Source of the DNA: Brevibacillus formosus
GTDB lineage: Bacteria; Bacillota; Bacilli; Brevibacillales; Brevibacillaceae
Direction: 5' to 3'
Assembly: GCF_003013405.1 (NCBI RefSeq)
Contig: NZ_PXZL01000003.1
Coordinates: forward strand, 1 to 64,000
Length of the DNA: 64,000 nt
The first letter of the stretch is position 1, and each line of letters starts with the position of its first letter. Below the pieces are notes generated by a model. The model did no database searches. It was not told the DNA's origin and saw nothing but the letters and a program-made list of their open reading frames with translations. The translations under genes were made by a program, and so were the position numbers. Below are positions 1 through 11,900 of the stretch, in pieces.

Positions 1-1200
1 CTGAAGAAATGAGTGGGGTGTTAGCATCCACTTCTATTTGCTTCGATCTGTCTGTCTATGAAATATTCGTGACCGTAAGCTACGGCGGGAAGGTTATCCT
101 GGCTGACAACGCCTTGCATTTGCCGAGCCTGCCAGCAGTCAACGAAGTGACATTGATTAATACCGTTCCATCTGCCGCTAAAGAACTGGTGCGGATGAAC
201 GCGATCCCGTCGACGGTACGAGTGGTCAACCTGGCTGGAGAGCCACTGCCAAACACCTTGGCACAAAGTCTATACGCATTGGAGCATGTGGAAAAAGTCT
301 TCAATCTCTATGGTCCGTCTGAAGATACGACGTACTCCACGTATGTACAGGTCACCAAAGGCGCCACGTCAGAACCGACGATTGGCCGTCCATTGTCCAA
401 CACGCAAGCGTATATCCTCGATGCCAACCTGCAGCCTGTACCGTTGGGCTTACCTGGGGAACTGTATCTTGGCGGTGAAGGATTGGCGCGCGGGTATCTG
501 AATCGCCCCGAGCTGACAGCAGAACGATTCTTGTCCAATCCATTCCATGCTGACCCGCACGCACGGATGTACAGCACCGGCGACTTGGTCCGTTATCTCC
601 CGGATGGACAAATCGAGTATTTGGGTCGGATTGACCATCAGGTGAAGATTCGCGGCTACCGGATCGAGTTGGGAGAGTTGGAGGCTGTCCTTCGCACCCA
701 TCCGACTGTGAAGGAAGCCGTGGTGATGGCAAGAGAAGACAAGCAGAGTGACAAACGTCTGGCGGCGTATGTGACGACAAAAGAAGAACATAGCGAAGAT
801 ACTACTCACTTAGCGGTCTGGGCAAAAGCAAAACTGCCGGAGTTTATGGTTCCATCTGTCTTTGTCTGGCTGGACGCTATGCCGCTCACACCGAATGGCA
901 AGATCGACCGGAAGCAGCTGCCAGAGCCCGAGTGGGGGCAGATGGCTTCTACCCAAGAGTATGTAGCGCCACGCAACCAAACGGAGGAGCTGGTCGCCAC
1001 GATCTGGTCGCAAGTGCTCAGTATCGAAAAGGTCGGGATTCATGACAACTTCTTCGAGCTTGGCGGACATTCTCTCTTAGCGACACGGGTCATTTCCCGT
1101 CTTCGTGACACCTTTGCAGGAGAAGTACCGATCCGGACTCTTTTCGAAAACCCAACCATTGCAGAACTGTCCGAAGCACTCGGAAGCTTTTTGCAACACA
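1..1200 (+). other. NRPS module 5 (partial A, T): alanine-type
   Basis: Only the second half of the adenylation domain is present, beginning just before core motif A4. The specificity residues read DLYNNALTYK by alignment to GrsA-PheA, which matches the known Ala code DLFNNALTYK except for Phe to Tyr at the third position. The carrier domain has GGHS with Ser codon at 1071 and is followed by a C domain rather than an E domain, so the residue stays L. Confidence 0.8.
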
Positions 1201-4200
1201 CAACAGGAGCTTCGATCGTACCTGTTTCGCGGGAAGGTCATCTGCCATTGTCCTTTGCGCAGCAGCGCCTGTGGTTCCTGGATCGACTGATGCCATACAG
1301 CGCCTTGTACAACATCCCGTCCGCGATGCGATTGCACGGGGATCTCGATATCGAGGCGTGGAACAAGAGCTTGCAGGTCCTGATCCAGCGCCACGAAAGC
1401 TTGCGGACAACCTTTGACCACGTGGATGGGCAAGCCGTGCAAATCGTTCACCCATACCAAGAGCAGTCGGTACGTGTAGTCGACTTGCGAGAGCTACCAG
1501 CGGACAAGAGCGAAGCAGAAACACAGCGTCTGGCAGGAATCGAGGCAGCTACGCCATTCAACCTGAGCGAAGGTCCGCTGTTCCGTACCACCTTGATTCG
1601 CATAAGCGAACAAGAAACGGTCTTCCTTTTGAACATGCATCACATCATCTCTGACGGCTGGTCAATGGGAGTATTCATTCGCGAATGGTTCACTTCCTAC
1701 GAAGCGATTAGACAATACGACCTACCAGTTTTGGTTGATTTGCCTGTACAGTATGCTGACTACGCGGCATGGCAACGTGACTGGCTCCAAGGTTCGGTAT
1801 TAGACGAACAGCTTTCTTACTGGAGTAAAAAATTAAGTGGTGCTGAACCGCTTCTCACCTTGCCGACTGACCGTTCACGACCTGCTGTACAAACGTACGA
1901 GGGAGCGATTTACTCAACGACACTCGCAGGTGAACTTCTCGACAAATTACAAGCACTTAGCCGTAAAGAAGAATCGACGCTGTTCATGACCTTGCTGGCT
2001 GCCTTCCAAACTTTGCTCTACCGCTACAGTGGACAGGAAGACATCCTCGTCGGAAGTCCTGTCGCAGGGCGAAATCGGGAGGAGATCGAGTCACTCATCG
2101 GTTTCTTCATTAATACATTGGTGCTCCGTACGAACATGTCAGGGGAACCGACATTCCATGACTTGCTGGCAAGAGTGAAGGAGACGGCGCTAGAAGCCTA
2201 TGCCCATCAAGATCTTCCGTTTGAAAAATTGGTCGATGAACTGGCGTTGGAGCGTAGTCTCAGCTACTCGCCGCTGTTCCAAGTGATGTTTGTCCTCCAA
2301 AACTTCCAGCTAGATTTAGACGAACAGGCTGGTATTCGCGTATCGGAATTCGATATGGACAAACACCTCGTCACCGCCAAATACGACCTGACATTGACGA
2401 TGGCAGAAAAACCAAACGGATTGATCGCAACATTTGAGTACAACACAGCGCTGTTTGATGAAACGACAATTGTGAGAATGTCACAGCACTTCCATCACTT
2501 ACTCGAAGCCATCACTCAAATGCCGGAGCAGACCATTAGCCAATTGCCGTTTTTGCCTCAGGCAGAACGGGAGCAGCTGCTGGTGGAATGGAACGACACC
2601 ACGACTGCTTACCCACGGGATCAACGCGTGGATCAATTGTTCCAGCAGACCGCGATACTTTATCCGAATCGCATTGCAGTCGTATCGGGAGATCAGACAC
2701 TTACCTACTCCCAATTAGAGACACGAGCCAACCAAGTAGCCAACTACCTGCAAAAGCAAGGCGTTCGCTCGGGTTCACTCGTCGGTATCTGCGTAAAGCG
2801 TTCTCTCGAAATGCTGATCGGGGTGCTCGGGATTCTCAAAGCTGGTGGGGCTTATGTACCGCTCGATTCGGACTACCCGAAAGAACGTCTGGCATACATG
2901 ATGGATGACGCTCACGTCACTGTTTTGCTTACGCAGGAGCAGCTTTTACCGTCACTCCCATCTGGAGAGCATACCGTGATTTGTCTGGATCGGGACTGGG
3001 CGATGATTGCCGATGAAAGTGAACAGGCACCTGACATTGACACCACAGCGGAAAGTCTCGCTTACGTGATCTACACCTCTGGCTCTACCGGGTTGCCAAA
3101 AGGAACGCTTGTCATCCATCGAGGCATTGTCCGTCTCGTCAAAGAAACCGACTACGTGACGATCACAGAGCAGGACGTTTTCCTGCAAGCATCGACCGTA
3201 TCATTCGACGCGGCGACCTTTGAGATTTGGGGCAGCTTGCTGAATGGGGCGAAGCTGGTGCTGATGCCGCCTGATCTGCCTTCTCTGGAAGAACTGGGAC
3301 AAGCCATTCAGACGCACAAGGTTACGACGCTTTGGCTGACGGCGGGACTGTTCACGCTAATGGTGGATCATCACAAAGAGTACCTGACGGGAGTTCGGCA
3401 ACTGCTCGTTGGCGGAGATGTCGTCTCGGTTCCTCACGTAAGAAAAGCGTTGGAAATCGAAGGGATCACGATTATCAACGGGTACGGTCCAACGGAGAAC
3501 ACGACATTTACCTGCTGCTATCCGGTCACGGAGTTGCCAGAGACGATTAGTTCTTTCCCGATTGGCCGTCCTATCAAGAATACGACTGTGTACGTACTAG
3601 ATAGCAACATGCAGCCCGTCCCGATTGGCGTAACAGGTGAACTGTACATCGGCGGAGATGGTCTGGCGCAAGGATATTTGCATCGTCCTGATTTGACGGA
3701 AGAACGCTTTGTACCAAACCCGTTCTCAACCGATCCGCAGGCACGGCTTTATCGGACGGGTGACCTGGTTCGTTACCTGCCAGATGGTCTTATCGAATTC
3801 ATCGGCCGAATCGACAATCAGGTAAAAATCCGCGGATTCCGCATCGAGCTGAGTGAAGTAGAGGCAGTTTTAGCCAAGCATCCTGCTCTTGCCGCATCGG
3901 TTGTCATTGTCCGCGAAGATGAACCGGGCAAGAAACAGCTCGTCGCTTATGCGGTCAAGCAAGCCGAGCAAGATGTTGACACTGCCGAGCTTCGCCAACA
4001 CTTCAAAGAACACGTTCCGGATTATATGGTGCCTTCCGCTTTTGTCATGCTGGATGAATTGCCGCTAACGCCAAACGGGAAAGTGGACAGAAAAGCACTT
4101 CCAGTCCCTGTCAATGATCGCAGCCAAGATGTTGATTCGTTTACAGAGGCTACCAACCTCATCGAACAAAAACTGGCGGAAATCTGGTGCGGCGTTCTGC

Positions 4201-5813
4201 GAATGGATCGCATCGGCATTCACGATAACTTCTTTGAGCTTGGGGGCGACTCCATCCTCAGCATTCAAATCGTTGCGCGTGCAAACAAAGCTGGCATCCA
4301 TCTAACTCCGAAGAATCTTTTTGACCATCAAACGATTGCAGAGTTAGCAAAGGTTGCGGGCCAAAGCACGAAAATGGAAGCAGAACAAGGAATGGTAACA
4401 GGCGAAGCTCCACTATTGCCGATCCAAAAATGGTTCTTCGAGCAAGAGCAACCAACACCACATCACTGGAACCAATCGATGCTCCTGCAAGTGAGCGAAC
4501 AATTGGACGAAGAGCATCTGGAGCAAGCCATTACCCATCTGCTCGCTCACCACGACGCGCTCCGCCTGCGTTATACCTACACAGATGGAGAGTGGAGGCA
4601 GACACACGCAGAAGTCGAATCGGAAGCTTTGCTCATCGTGGAGGATCTTAGCATGACCTCGCCAGCTCAGCACATGAGAAGGATCGAAAAACTTTCACAC
4701 CAAGCACAAGCGAGCCTAGATTTGGAAAACGGACCGACCATGAAGATCGTCTATTTCGATCTCGGGTATGATCGACCGGGCCGTTTGCTGATTGTCATCC
4801 ACCATTTGGCAGTAGACGGCGTTTCATGGCGAGTTCTGATCGAAGACTTGCAAACGGCATATAGGCAGGCTGCCGAGGGAACAGAGATTCAATTGCCAGC
4901 AAAAACAACCTCCTACAAGGCATGGGCAGTAAAAATGAATGAGTACGCATCTTCTGAACGCATTGCCGCTGAAAAGGAGTACTGGATAGCTGCAGCAGAC
5001 GAGATGGTGTCAACTACACCGCCAATCCATGACGCTGAGTTGAACACAGAAGGAAACTGCCGGACGATTACGATTGCAATGGAGGAAGAAGAGACAGAAA
5101 CCTTGCTGCAGAAAGTACCGTCCCGTTACCGCGTGCAAATCAATGATGTTCTATTGACCGCGCTAGGATTGGCACACGCCAAATGGACGGGAGAACAAGC
5201 CCTGTTAGTCAACCTGGAAGGTCACGGTCGTGAAGAATTGTTCTCGGAGGTAGATCTCTCCCGCACGGTCGGCTGGTTTACGTCCATGTATCCACTCCTG
5301 ATTCGACTGGATCAGAACATGTCTCAGGAAAATGCGCTGGTAAGAGTCAAAGAGAAGCTTCAACAAATTCCGAACAAAGGCCTTGGATACGGCATTCTGC
5401 GCTACCTGACGAAAGATACCGAGGTGTCCGAAAAGCTAGCGGCGATTCCGCAACCACCGATTAGCTTTAACTATCTGGGACAATTCAACCAGGCGGGAGA
5501 AGGAGATTCCCTGTTTGGATTTGCGGAAGGAGAAAGAGGCTCCAACATCAGTCCGGATAACAGAAGGGCTCATCTGATTGATGTGGTAGGGGCTGTCACA
5601 GGTGGCAAGCTGAACCTCAGCTTCCTTTACAGCGAGACATTGCATAGCGAAGCGAGCATTGAGACTTTCGCTCGTCATTTCACGGAAATCCTGCGTTCAC
5701 TGATACAAGCGGAGAAACAAAGCTATCGAGCCGAAGACTTCGAGGATGCAGACTTGAGTCAGGCGGCGTTAAACAAGGTTCTCTCCAAGCTGAAGAAAAG
5801 AAAGGGGAATTAA
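1..5813 (+). CDS. lgrB: Linear gramicidin synthetase subunit B, C-terminal part (modules 5 and 6), 5' end outside window
   Basis: This is an NRPS subunit open from the window edge. The reading frame is already open at base 3 and the first ATG (base 9) lies inside an adenylation domain, so it is not a real start. Counting residues from base 9, the order is partial A, T (GGHS, Ser355), C (HHIISDG at 544), A (about 877-1385), T (GGDS, Ser1415) and E (HHLAVDG at 1598). The first A code reads DLYNNALTYK, an alanine-type code; the second reads DAFWLGGTFK, a valine-type code. Together with the E domain this gives Ala5 and D-Val6 of linear gramicidin. The lysine-rich C-terminal tail after the E domain is probably the donor docking (COM) segment for LgrC. 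The stop lies 4 bases before the lgrC start, so the genes are cotranscribed. The frame is intact over the visible part. Confidence 0.9.
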   Translation, partial: EEMSGVLASTSICFDLSVYEIFVTVSYGGKVILADNALHLPSLPAVNEVTLINTVPSAAKELVRMNAIPSTVRVVNLAGEPLPNTLAQSLYALEHVEKVFNLYGPSEDTTYSTYVQVTKGATSEPTIGRPLSNTQAYILDANLQPVPLGLPGELYLGGEGLARGYLNRPELTAERFLSNPFHADPHARMYSTGDLVRYLPDGQIEYLGRIDHQVKIRGYRIELGELEAVLRTHPTVKEAVVMAREDKQSDKRLAAYVTTKEEHSEDTTHLAVWAKAKLPEFMVPSVFVWLDAMPLTPNGKIDRKQLPEPEWGQMASTQEYVAPRNQTEELVATIWSQVLSIEKVGIHDNFFELGGHSLLATRVISRLRDTFAGEVPIRTLFENPTIAELSEALGSFLQHTTGASIVPVSREGHLPLSFAQQRLWFLDRLMPYSALYNIPSAMRLHGDLDIEAWNKSLQVLIQRHESLRTTFDHVDGQAVQIVHPYQEQSVRVVDLRELPADKSEAETQRLAGIEAATPFNLSEGPLFRTTLIRISEQETVFLLNMHHIISDGWSMGVFIREWFTSYEAIRQYDLPVLVDLPVQYADYAAWQRDWLQGSVLDEQLSYWSKKLSGAEPLLTLPTDRSRPAVQTYEGAIYSTTLAGELLDKLQALSRKEESTLFMTLLAAFQTLLYRYSGQEDILVGSPVAGRNREEIESLIGFFINTLVLRTNMSGEPTFHDLLARVKETALEAYAHQDLPFEKLVDELALERSLSYSPLFQVMFVLQNFQLDLDEQAGIRVSEFDMDKHLVTAKYDLTLTMAEKPNGLIATFEYNTALFDETTIVRMSQHFHHLLEAITQMPEQTISQLPFLPQAEREQLLVEWNDTTTAYPRDQRVDQLFQQTAILYPNRIAVVSGDQTLTYSQLETRANQVANYLQKQGVRSGSLVGICVKRSLEMLIGVLGILKAGGAYVPLDSDYPKERLAYMMDDAHVTVLLTQEQLLPSLPSGEHTVICLDRDWAMIADESEQAPDIDTTAESLAYVIYTSGSTGLPKGTLVIHRGIVRLVKETDYVTITEQDVFLQASTVSFDAATFEIWGSLLNGAKLVLMPPDLPSLEELGQAIQTHKVTTLWLTAGLFTLMVDHHKEYLTGVRQLLVGGDVVSVPHVRKALEIEGITIINGYGPTENTTFTCCYPVTELPETISSFPIGRPIKNTTVYVLDSNMQPVPIGVTGELYIGGDGLAQGYLHRPDLTEERFVPNPFSTDPQARLYRTGDLVRYLPDGLIEFIGRIDNQVKIRGFRIELSEVEAVLAKHPALAASVVIVREDEPGKKQLVAYAVKQAEQDVDTAELRQHFKEHVPDYMVPSAFVMLDELPLTPNGKVDRKALPVPVNDRSQDVDSFTEATNLIEQKLAEIWCGVLRMDRIGIHDNFFELGGDSILSIQIVARANKAGIHLTPKNLFDHQTIAELAKVAGQSTKMEAEQGMVTGEAPLLPIQKWFFEQEQPTPHHWNQSMLLQVSEQLDEEHLEQAITHLLAHHDALRLRYTYTDGEWRQTHAEVESEALLIVEDLSMTSPAQHMRRIEKLSHQAQASLDLENGPTMKIVYFDLGYDRPGRLLIVIHHLAVDGVSWRVLIEDLQTAYRQAAEGTEIQLPAKTTSYKAWAVKMNEYASSERIAAEKEYWIAAADEMVSTTPPIHDAELNTEGNCRTITIAMEEEETETLLQKVPSRYRVQINDVLLTALGLAHAKWTGEQALLVNLEGHGREELFSEVDLSRTVGWFTSMYPLLIRLDQNMSQENALVRVKEKLQQIPNKGLGYGILRYLTKDTEVSEKLAAIPQPPISFNYLGQFNQAGEGDSLFGFAEGERGSNISPDNRRAHLIDVVGAVTGGKLNLSFLYSETLHSEASIETFARHFTEILRSLIQAEKQSYRAEDFEDADLSQAALNKVLSKLKKRKGN
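1210..5700 (+). other. NRPS module 6 (C-A-T-E): D-Val
   Basis: The C domain starts with the SFAQQRLWF signature typical of C domains accepting an L-residue donor. The A code DAFWLGGTFK is a valine code. The carrier has GGDS (Ser codon 4251), the form seen before every E domain here. The E domain carries HHLAVDG at 4800-4820. Predicted product is D-Val at position 6. Confidence 0.85.
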
Positions 5814-5817
5814 TCCA

Positions 5818-8800
5818 ATGGGGGATTTTACTGATCTATACACCTTATCCCCGCTGCAAGAAGGGATGTTGTTCCATTCGCTGTACTCTGAGGGTTCAGC
5901 CTATATGGTACAGAACATTGCCATTCTTACAGGCGAGCTTGACATCGTCAACTTTGAAAAAGCCTGGAACAAAGTGGTTCAAAGACATTCCATTTTGCGT
6001 ACTGGATTCCTTTGGGAAGAAGTGGAGAAGCCACTTCAGGTGGTCTTCGAAAGTGTTCCTTTTTCCATACACCAGGAAGACTGGTCACATCACACCGATG
6101 AAGAGCAAAAAACCATGCTGACATCGTTCTTGCAAAAAGAAAAAGAGGTGGGCTTCGACTTGAGCGAAGCCCCACTCATGCGGGTGACGGTCATCAAAAA
6201 GGCCAAAGATGTGCACCAGTTCATCTGGACCTTTCACCATTTGCTCTTGGATGGATGGAGCAGCCCCATTCTTTTTCAGGAAGTCCTCGATTTCTATGAG
6301 GCGTACTGCCAAGGCAAGGACTTGAGACTTCCACAGCCAAAGCCATTCAAGGATTATATCTCCTGGCTTCGCCGTCAGGACAAAACGGAGTCTGAAAAGT
6401 TCTGGCGCAAGTTCCTAGCGTCCGTTGAGAGTCCCACACCTCTTCCTTTTGAATCTTATCCCTTGAGAGATTCAGAACAGGAAAAAGGCATTCATGAATC
6501 GACACGAGCCTTGACTGATGAAGTCTCGAAAGCTCTCTTAAAATTAGCTCGAACGTATAAGGTTACGATCAACACCATCATACAAGGGGCATGGGCCATT
6601 CTCCTCAGCCGTTTGAGCGGGGAAGAAAGCGTGGTATACGGCGTAACCGGTTCCGGGCGCCCGAGCGATCTGCCAGGTGTAGAGCAGATGGTTGGAATGT
6701 TTATCAACACGTTGCCGATGAAAACGAAAGTCGAGCCTGAGCAAACGTTGGATCAGTGGTTCAAAGAGTTACAGGATCAGCAATCTAGAGTCCGACAATA
6801 TGAATACTCGCCATTGGTGGATATCCAGGGCTGGACGGATGTACCACGTGGACTACCACTGTTTGAAAGTATTTTCGTATTCGAGAACTATCCGCTGGGA
6901 GAAGGGGAAGAGAGGGAGTTCGGTTTTTCCATCTCTCATGTGGAGCACTTCCAAGAAGTAGATAATCCACTCACGATTGTCGGGATTCCAGGGGAACAGT
7001 TTCGCATCAAAATGATTTACAGGACAGACCGCTTTGAGCAAGCGGCAATCGAACGGACACTTGATCAAATGGCATCCATTCTAATGGCCATCGTGGAGAA
7101 TCCGAAGCAACGCCTGTCCTCTATCTCTTTTCTCAGTCAAGAAGAAAGACAGCATCTACTTGTCGGGCTAAACGATACCGCGAGCGACTACCCTCGGGAT
7201 AAAACCGTTCCACAACTGTTTGCCGAAACAGCGGCCCAATACCCAGATCGGATCGCCGTCGTTGCGGGGGAAGAACAGTTGACCTACGCCGAGCTGGAGG
7301 CAAAAGCCAACCAGCTTGCCAACTACTTGCAAAAGCAAGGAGTAGAAACAGGTACTTTTGTCGGACTATCCGTAGAGCGTTCGTCGGATATGCTCGTTGG
7401 TATGCTGGGGATTCTCAAAGCAGGTGGGGCGTATGTGCCACTCGATCCGGCGTATCCCCAAGAACGTCTAGCTTTCATGCTGGCAGATGCCCAGATTTCC
7501 ATTTTATTGACACAGGAGCATTTGTCTGACAGGTGGCAAGGACAAGAGCTTACCATTCTCAATCTCGATCTTGCTGAGGAAAAGTGGACAGAAGAAAGCA
7601 CAGTTGCTCCTCAAGTAGATATAAGCGCGGACAGTCTCGCCTACGTCATTTACACTTCGGGTTCAACAGGTACACCAAAAGGAGTGCTGGTCGTCCATCG
7701 CGGGATTGTTCGCCTGATCAAAAACACGAACTACGTGACCATTACGGAAGAGGACGTGTTCCTGCAAGCCTCTACCGTATCGTTTGATGCTGCTACCTTT
7801 GAAATTTGGGGTGCGTTATTAAACGGAGCGAAGCTAGTGTTGATGCCGCCACATCAGCCTTCACTCGATGAACTGGGAGAGACGATTCAGAATCAAAAGG
7901 TAACGACACTATGGCTGACGGCTGGTCTGTTCACGGTCATGGTTGACCACAAGGTGGAGTACTTGCGCGGCGTGCGCCAACTACTTGTCGGTGGGGATGT
8001 CGTCTCCGCATCCCATGTACGCAGGGTGCTTTCTCTTGGCGGTACCACGGTGATAAACGGCTATGGTCCGACGGAAAACACGACGTTTACTTGCTGCAAT
8101 CCCGTCACGGAGCTTCCGGAAAGCGTCAACTCCTTCCCGATCGGCAGACCGATCAGCAATACCACCGTATACGTATTGGACAAACATCAACAACCTGTCC
8201 CTCTGGGTGCAGCAGGCGAATTATATATAGGCGGGGATGGTCTCGCGCTAGGTTATTTGAACAATCCAGAGTTAACCGCAGAGCGTTTTGTGGAGAATCC
8301 GTTTGACCCACAAGGAGGTTCTCGCCTGTATCGTACTGGTGACTTGGTACGTTATTTGCCTGATGGCACGATTGCGTTTATCGGTCGTATCGACAATCAG
8401 GTAAAAATCCGCGGCTTCCGCATCGAATTAGGTGAGGTGGAAGCAGCACTCAGCTTGCATCCGTCTGTGAACGAAGTTGTGGTCATGGTCCGTGAGATTA
8501 ATCCGGGCGAGAAGCATATAACGGCGTATCTTACTGTTTCAGGAGAGAACACACTCGAAACTTCTGATATTCGTGCATGGACAAAAACGAAGCTGCCAGA
8601 ATTCATGAGGCCATCATTTTATATTTTCCTTGATGCGATGCCTTTGACGGCAAATGGTAAAATCGACCGCAAACAATTGCCGGAGCCGGAATGGACAAAT
8701 CCTGCTTCCGATAAAGGCTACATGGAGCCGCGCAATCAGGTAGAAGAGCTGATTGCTAACATATGGTCACAGGTGCTCGGAGTCGAAAAAGTGGGGATTC

Positions 8801-8970
8801 ACGATAACTTTTTCGAGCTTGGCGGACATTCCCTTTTGGCGACACGAGTCATTTCACGCCTGAGAGAGGCGTTTGGAATAGAGCAGACGGTGCGCTCCAT
8901 TTTTGAACATCCGACCATTGCAGCATGGAGTGAACAGGGAGCAGCACTTCATTTGGGAGAGAAAGAAGCA
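5818..8970 (+). other. NRPS module 7 (C-A-T): Val
   Basis: The C domain has the PLQEGMLFHSL signature and HHLLLDG. That form occurs here only after E domains, so it should condense a D-donor (D-Val6). The A code is DAFWLGGTFK (Val). The carrier is GGHS with Ser codon 8830. About 1.2 kb of the A domain is nearly identical to that of module 8. Confidence 0.85.
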
Positions 8971-11900
8971 ATTGGTGGATCGATCCAGCCTGTATCGAGA
9001 CAGCGCAATCTGCCATTGTCTTTTGCTCAACAGCGATTGTGGTTCTTTGATCAATTCATGCCAGAAAGTCCGATGTACAACATCCCATCTGCTCTTCGCT
9101 TGCAAGGCGAACTCGACATAGTGGCATGGGAGAATAGTTTACAGGCGATCATTTTGCGTCACGAAAGCTTGCGTACCACGTTCCACGAAATAGATGGACA
9201 ATCCATACAAGTGATTCATCCGCATCTCGACTGGAAAATGGACATTCTGGACTTGCGCGACCTATCAGCTGAAACGAAAGAAAAAAAGATAGAGCAATTG
9301 GCTGAAGCCGAAGCTGCCAGAGCATTTTCCCTCGGACAAGGACCGCTGATACGCGCGACGATGATCCAAACAGATGATCAATCATATGTCTTCTTGATCA
9401 ACATGCACCACATCATCTCAGATGGTTGGTCGATGGGCATCTTCTATCGCGAGTTGCTTGCCAACTATGAAGCGTTCAGTAAACAAGAAACACCAGAGTT
9501 AGCAGACCTGCCGATTCAATATGCGGATTTTGCCACATGGCAGCGTGAGTGGCTGGACGGCGAAATCTTAGAGCAGCAGGTTGCTTATTGGAAAGAAAAA
9601 CTGAGTGGAGCAGAACCGCTTCTAGCACTGCCGACAGACCGATCGCGCCCTGCGGTGCAATCCTATAAAGGAGCCATTTACACCAAGACCTTTTCTGCGG
9701 ACTTGCTCGCCAAATTGAAAGTACTTAGCCAGGAGTCCAACTCTACCTTGTTTATGACGTTGCTGGCCGCATTCCAAACCCTTCTATACCGCTATAGTGG
9801 TCAAGAAGATATCGTTGTGGGAAGTCCGGTAGCTGGACGCAATCGGCAAGAAACCGAGAATTTGATTGGATTCTTCGTTAACACTTTGGCACTCCGAACG
9901 AACGTAACAGGAGATGTCACTTTTACAGAATTACTGGCACGCGTTCGCGAAACAGCGCTGGAGGCCTATGCACATCAAGATTTACCTTTTGAAAAATTGG
10001 TCGATGAGCTACAGCTGGAGCGTAGCCTCAGCTACTCGCAGTTGTTCCAGATCATGTTTGTCCTGCAAAACTTCCCGCTGGAGGAAGCAACAACGTCCGG
10101 CATTCAGCTCACACCTTTGGATTCTGAGCGACATTTGACGACGTCCAAGTTTGACCTCACATTGACAATGAGAGAGCAGGCAGATGGACTTGTGGCTTCC
10201 TTTGAATACAGCACAGATTTGTTTGACAGATCGACGATCGAGCGAATGACTGGACATTTGCAAAATCTGCTTGAGGCTATCATCGCCCAACCAGAGCAGT
10301 CGATTGAAAAACTGGATCTTCTAAGGGAGAGCGAACGAAATAAACAGGTAATAGAGCTTAACAACACAGCTAGCGACTACCCTCGGGACAAAACCGTTCC
10401 ACAACTGTTTGCTGAAACAGCGGCCCAATACCCAAATCGTATCGCCGTCGTTGCGGGGGAAGAACAGTTGACCTACGCCGAGCTGGAGGCAAAAGCCAAT
10501 CAGCTTGCCAACTACTTGCAAAAGCAAGGAGTAGAAAAGGGTACTTTTGTCGGGCTTTGCGTAGAGCGTTCGTCAGATATGCTCGTTGGTATGCTGGGAA
10601 TTCTCAAAGCAGGTGGAGCGTATGTGCCACTCGATCCGGCGTATCCCCAAGAACGTCTGGCTTTCATGCTGGCAGATGCCCAGATTTCGATTTTATTGAC
10701 ACAGGAGCATTTGGCTGACAGGTGGCAAGGACAAGAGCTTTCCATTCTCAATCTCGATCTTGCTGAGGAAAAGTGGACAGAAGAAAGCACAGTTGCTCCT
10801 CAAGTAGATATGAGCGCGGACAGTCTCGCCTACGTCATTTACACATCAGGTTCTACAGGTACACCAAAAGGGGTGCTGGTCGTCCATCGCGGGATTGTTC
10901 GCCTGATCAAAAACACGAACTACGTGACCATTACGGAAGAGGACGTGTTCCTGCAAGCCTCTACCGTATCGTTTGATGCTGCTACCTTTGAAATTTGGGG
11001 TGCGTTGCTAAACGGAGCGAAGCTAGTGTTGATGCCGCCACATCAGCCTTCACTCGATGAACTGGGAGAGACGATTCAGAATCAAAAGGTAACGACACTA
11101 TGGCTGACGGCTGGTCTGTTCACGGTCATGGTTGACCACAAGGTGGAGTACTTGCGCGGCGTGCGCCAACTACTTGTCGGTGGGGATGTCGTCTCCGCAT
11201 CTCATGTACGCAGGGTGCTTTCTCTTGGCGGTACCACGGTGATAAACGGCTATGGTCCGACGGAAAACACGACGTTTACTTGCTGCAATCCCGTCACGGA
11301 GCTTCCGGAAAGCGTCAACTCCTTCCCGATCGGCAGACCGATCAGCAATACCACCGTATACGTATTGGACAAACATCAACAACCTGTCCCTATGGGTGCA
11401 GCAGGCGAATTATATATAGGCGGAGATGGTCTCGCTCTAGGTTATTTGAACAATCCGGAGTTAACCGCAGAGCGTTTTGTGGAGAATCCGTTTGACCCAC
11501 AAGGAGGTTCTCGCCTGTATCGTACTGGTGACTTGGTTCGTTATTTGCCCGATGGCACGATTGCGTTTATCGGTCGTATCGACAATCAGGTAAAAATCCG
11601 CGGCTTCCGCATTGAACTAGATGAAATCGAGACGGTATTGCAGAGTCACCCGGCTGTAAAAGAAACAGTAATCATGGTAAGAGAGGATACTCTTGGAGAC
11701 AAGCGCCTAGCCGCCTACCTCGTTTTTGCAGAAGAAAAAGAGGTTACTCACAACGAGATGCGATTTTATCTCAAGGATAAGCTGCCTGAGTACATGATCC
11801 CATCCGCCTTCGTGAAGTTGGACAGCTTCCCGCTGACACCAAACGGAAAAGTGGATCGCCGGGCACTACCAATCCCTGACTATTCTCGAAATGAGGCGGA

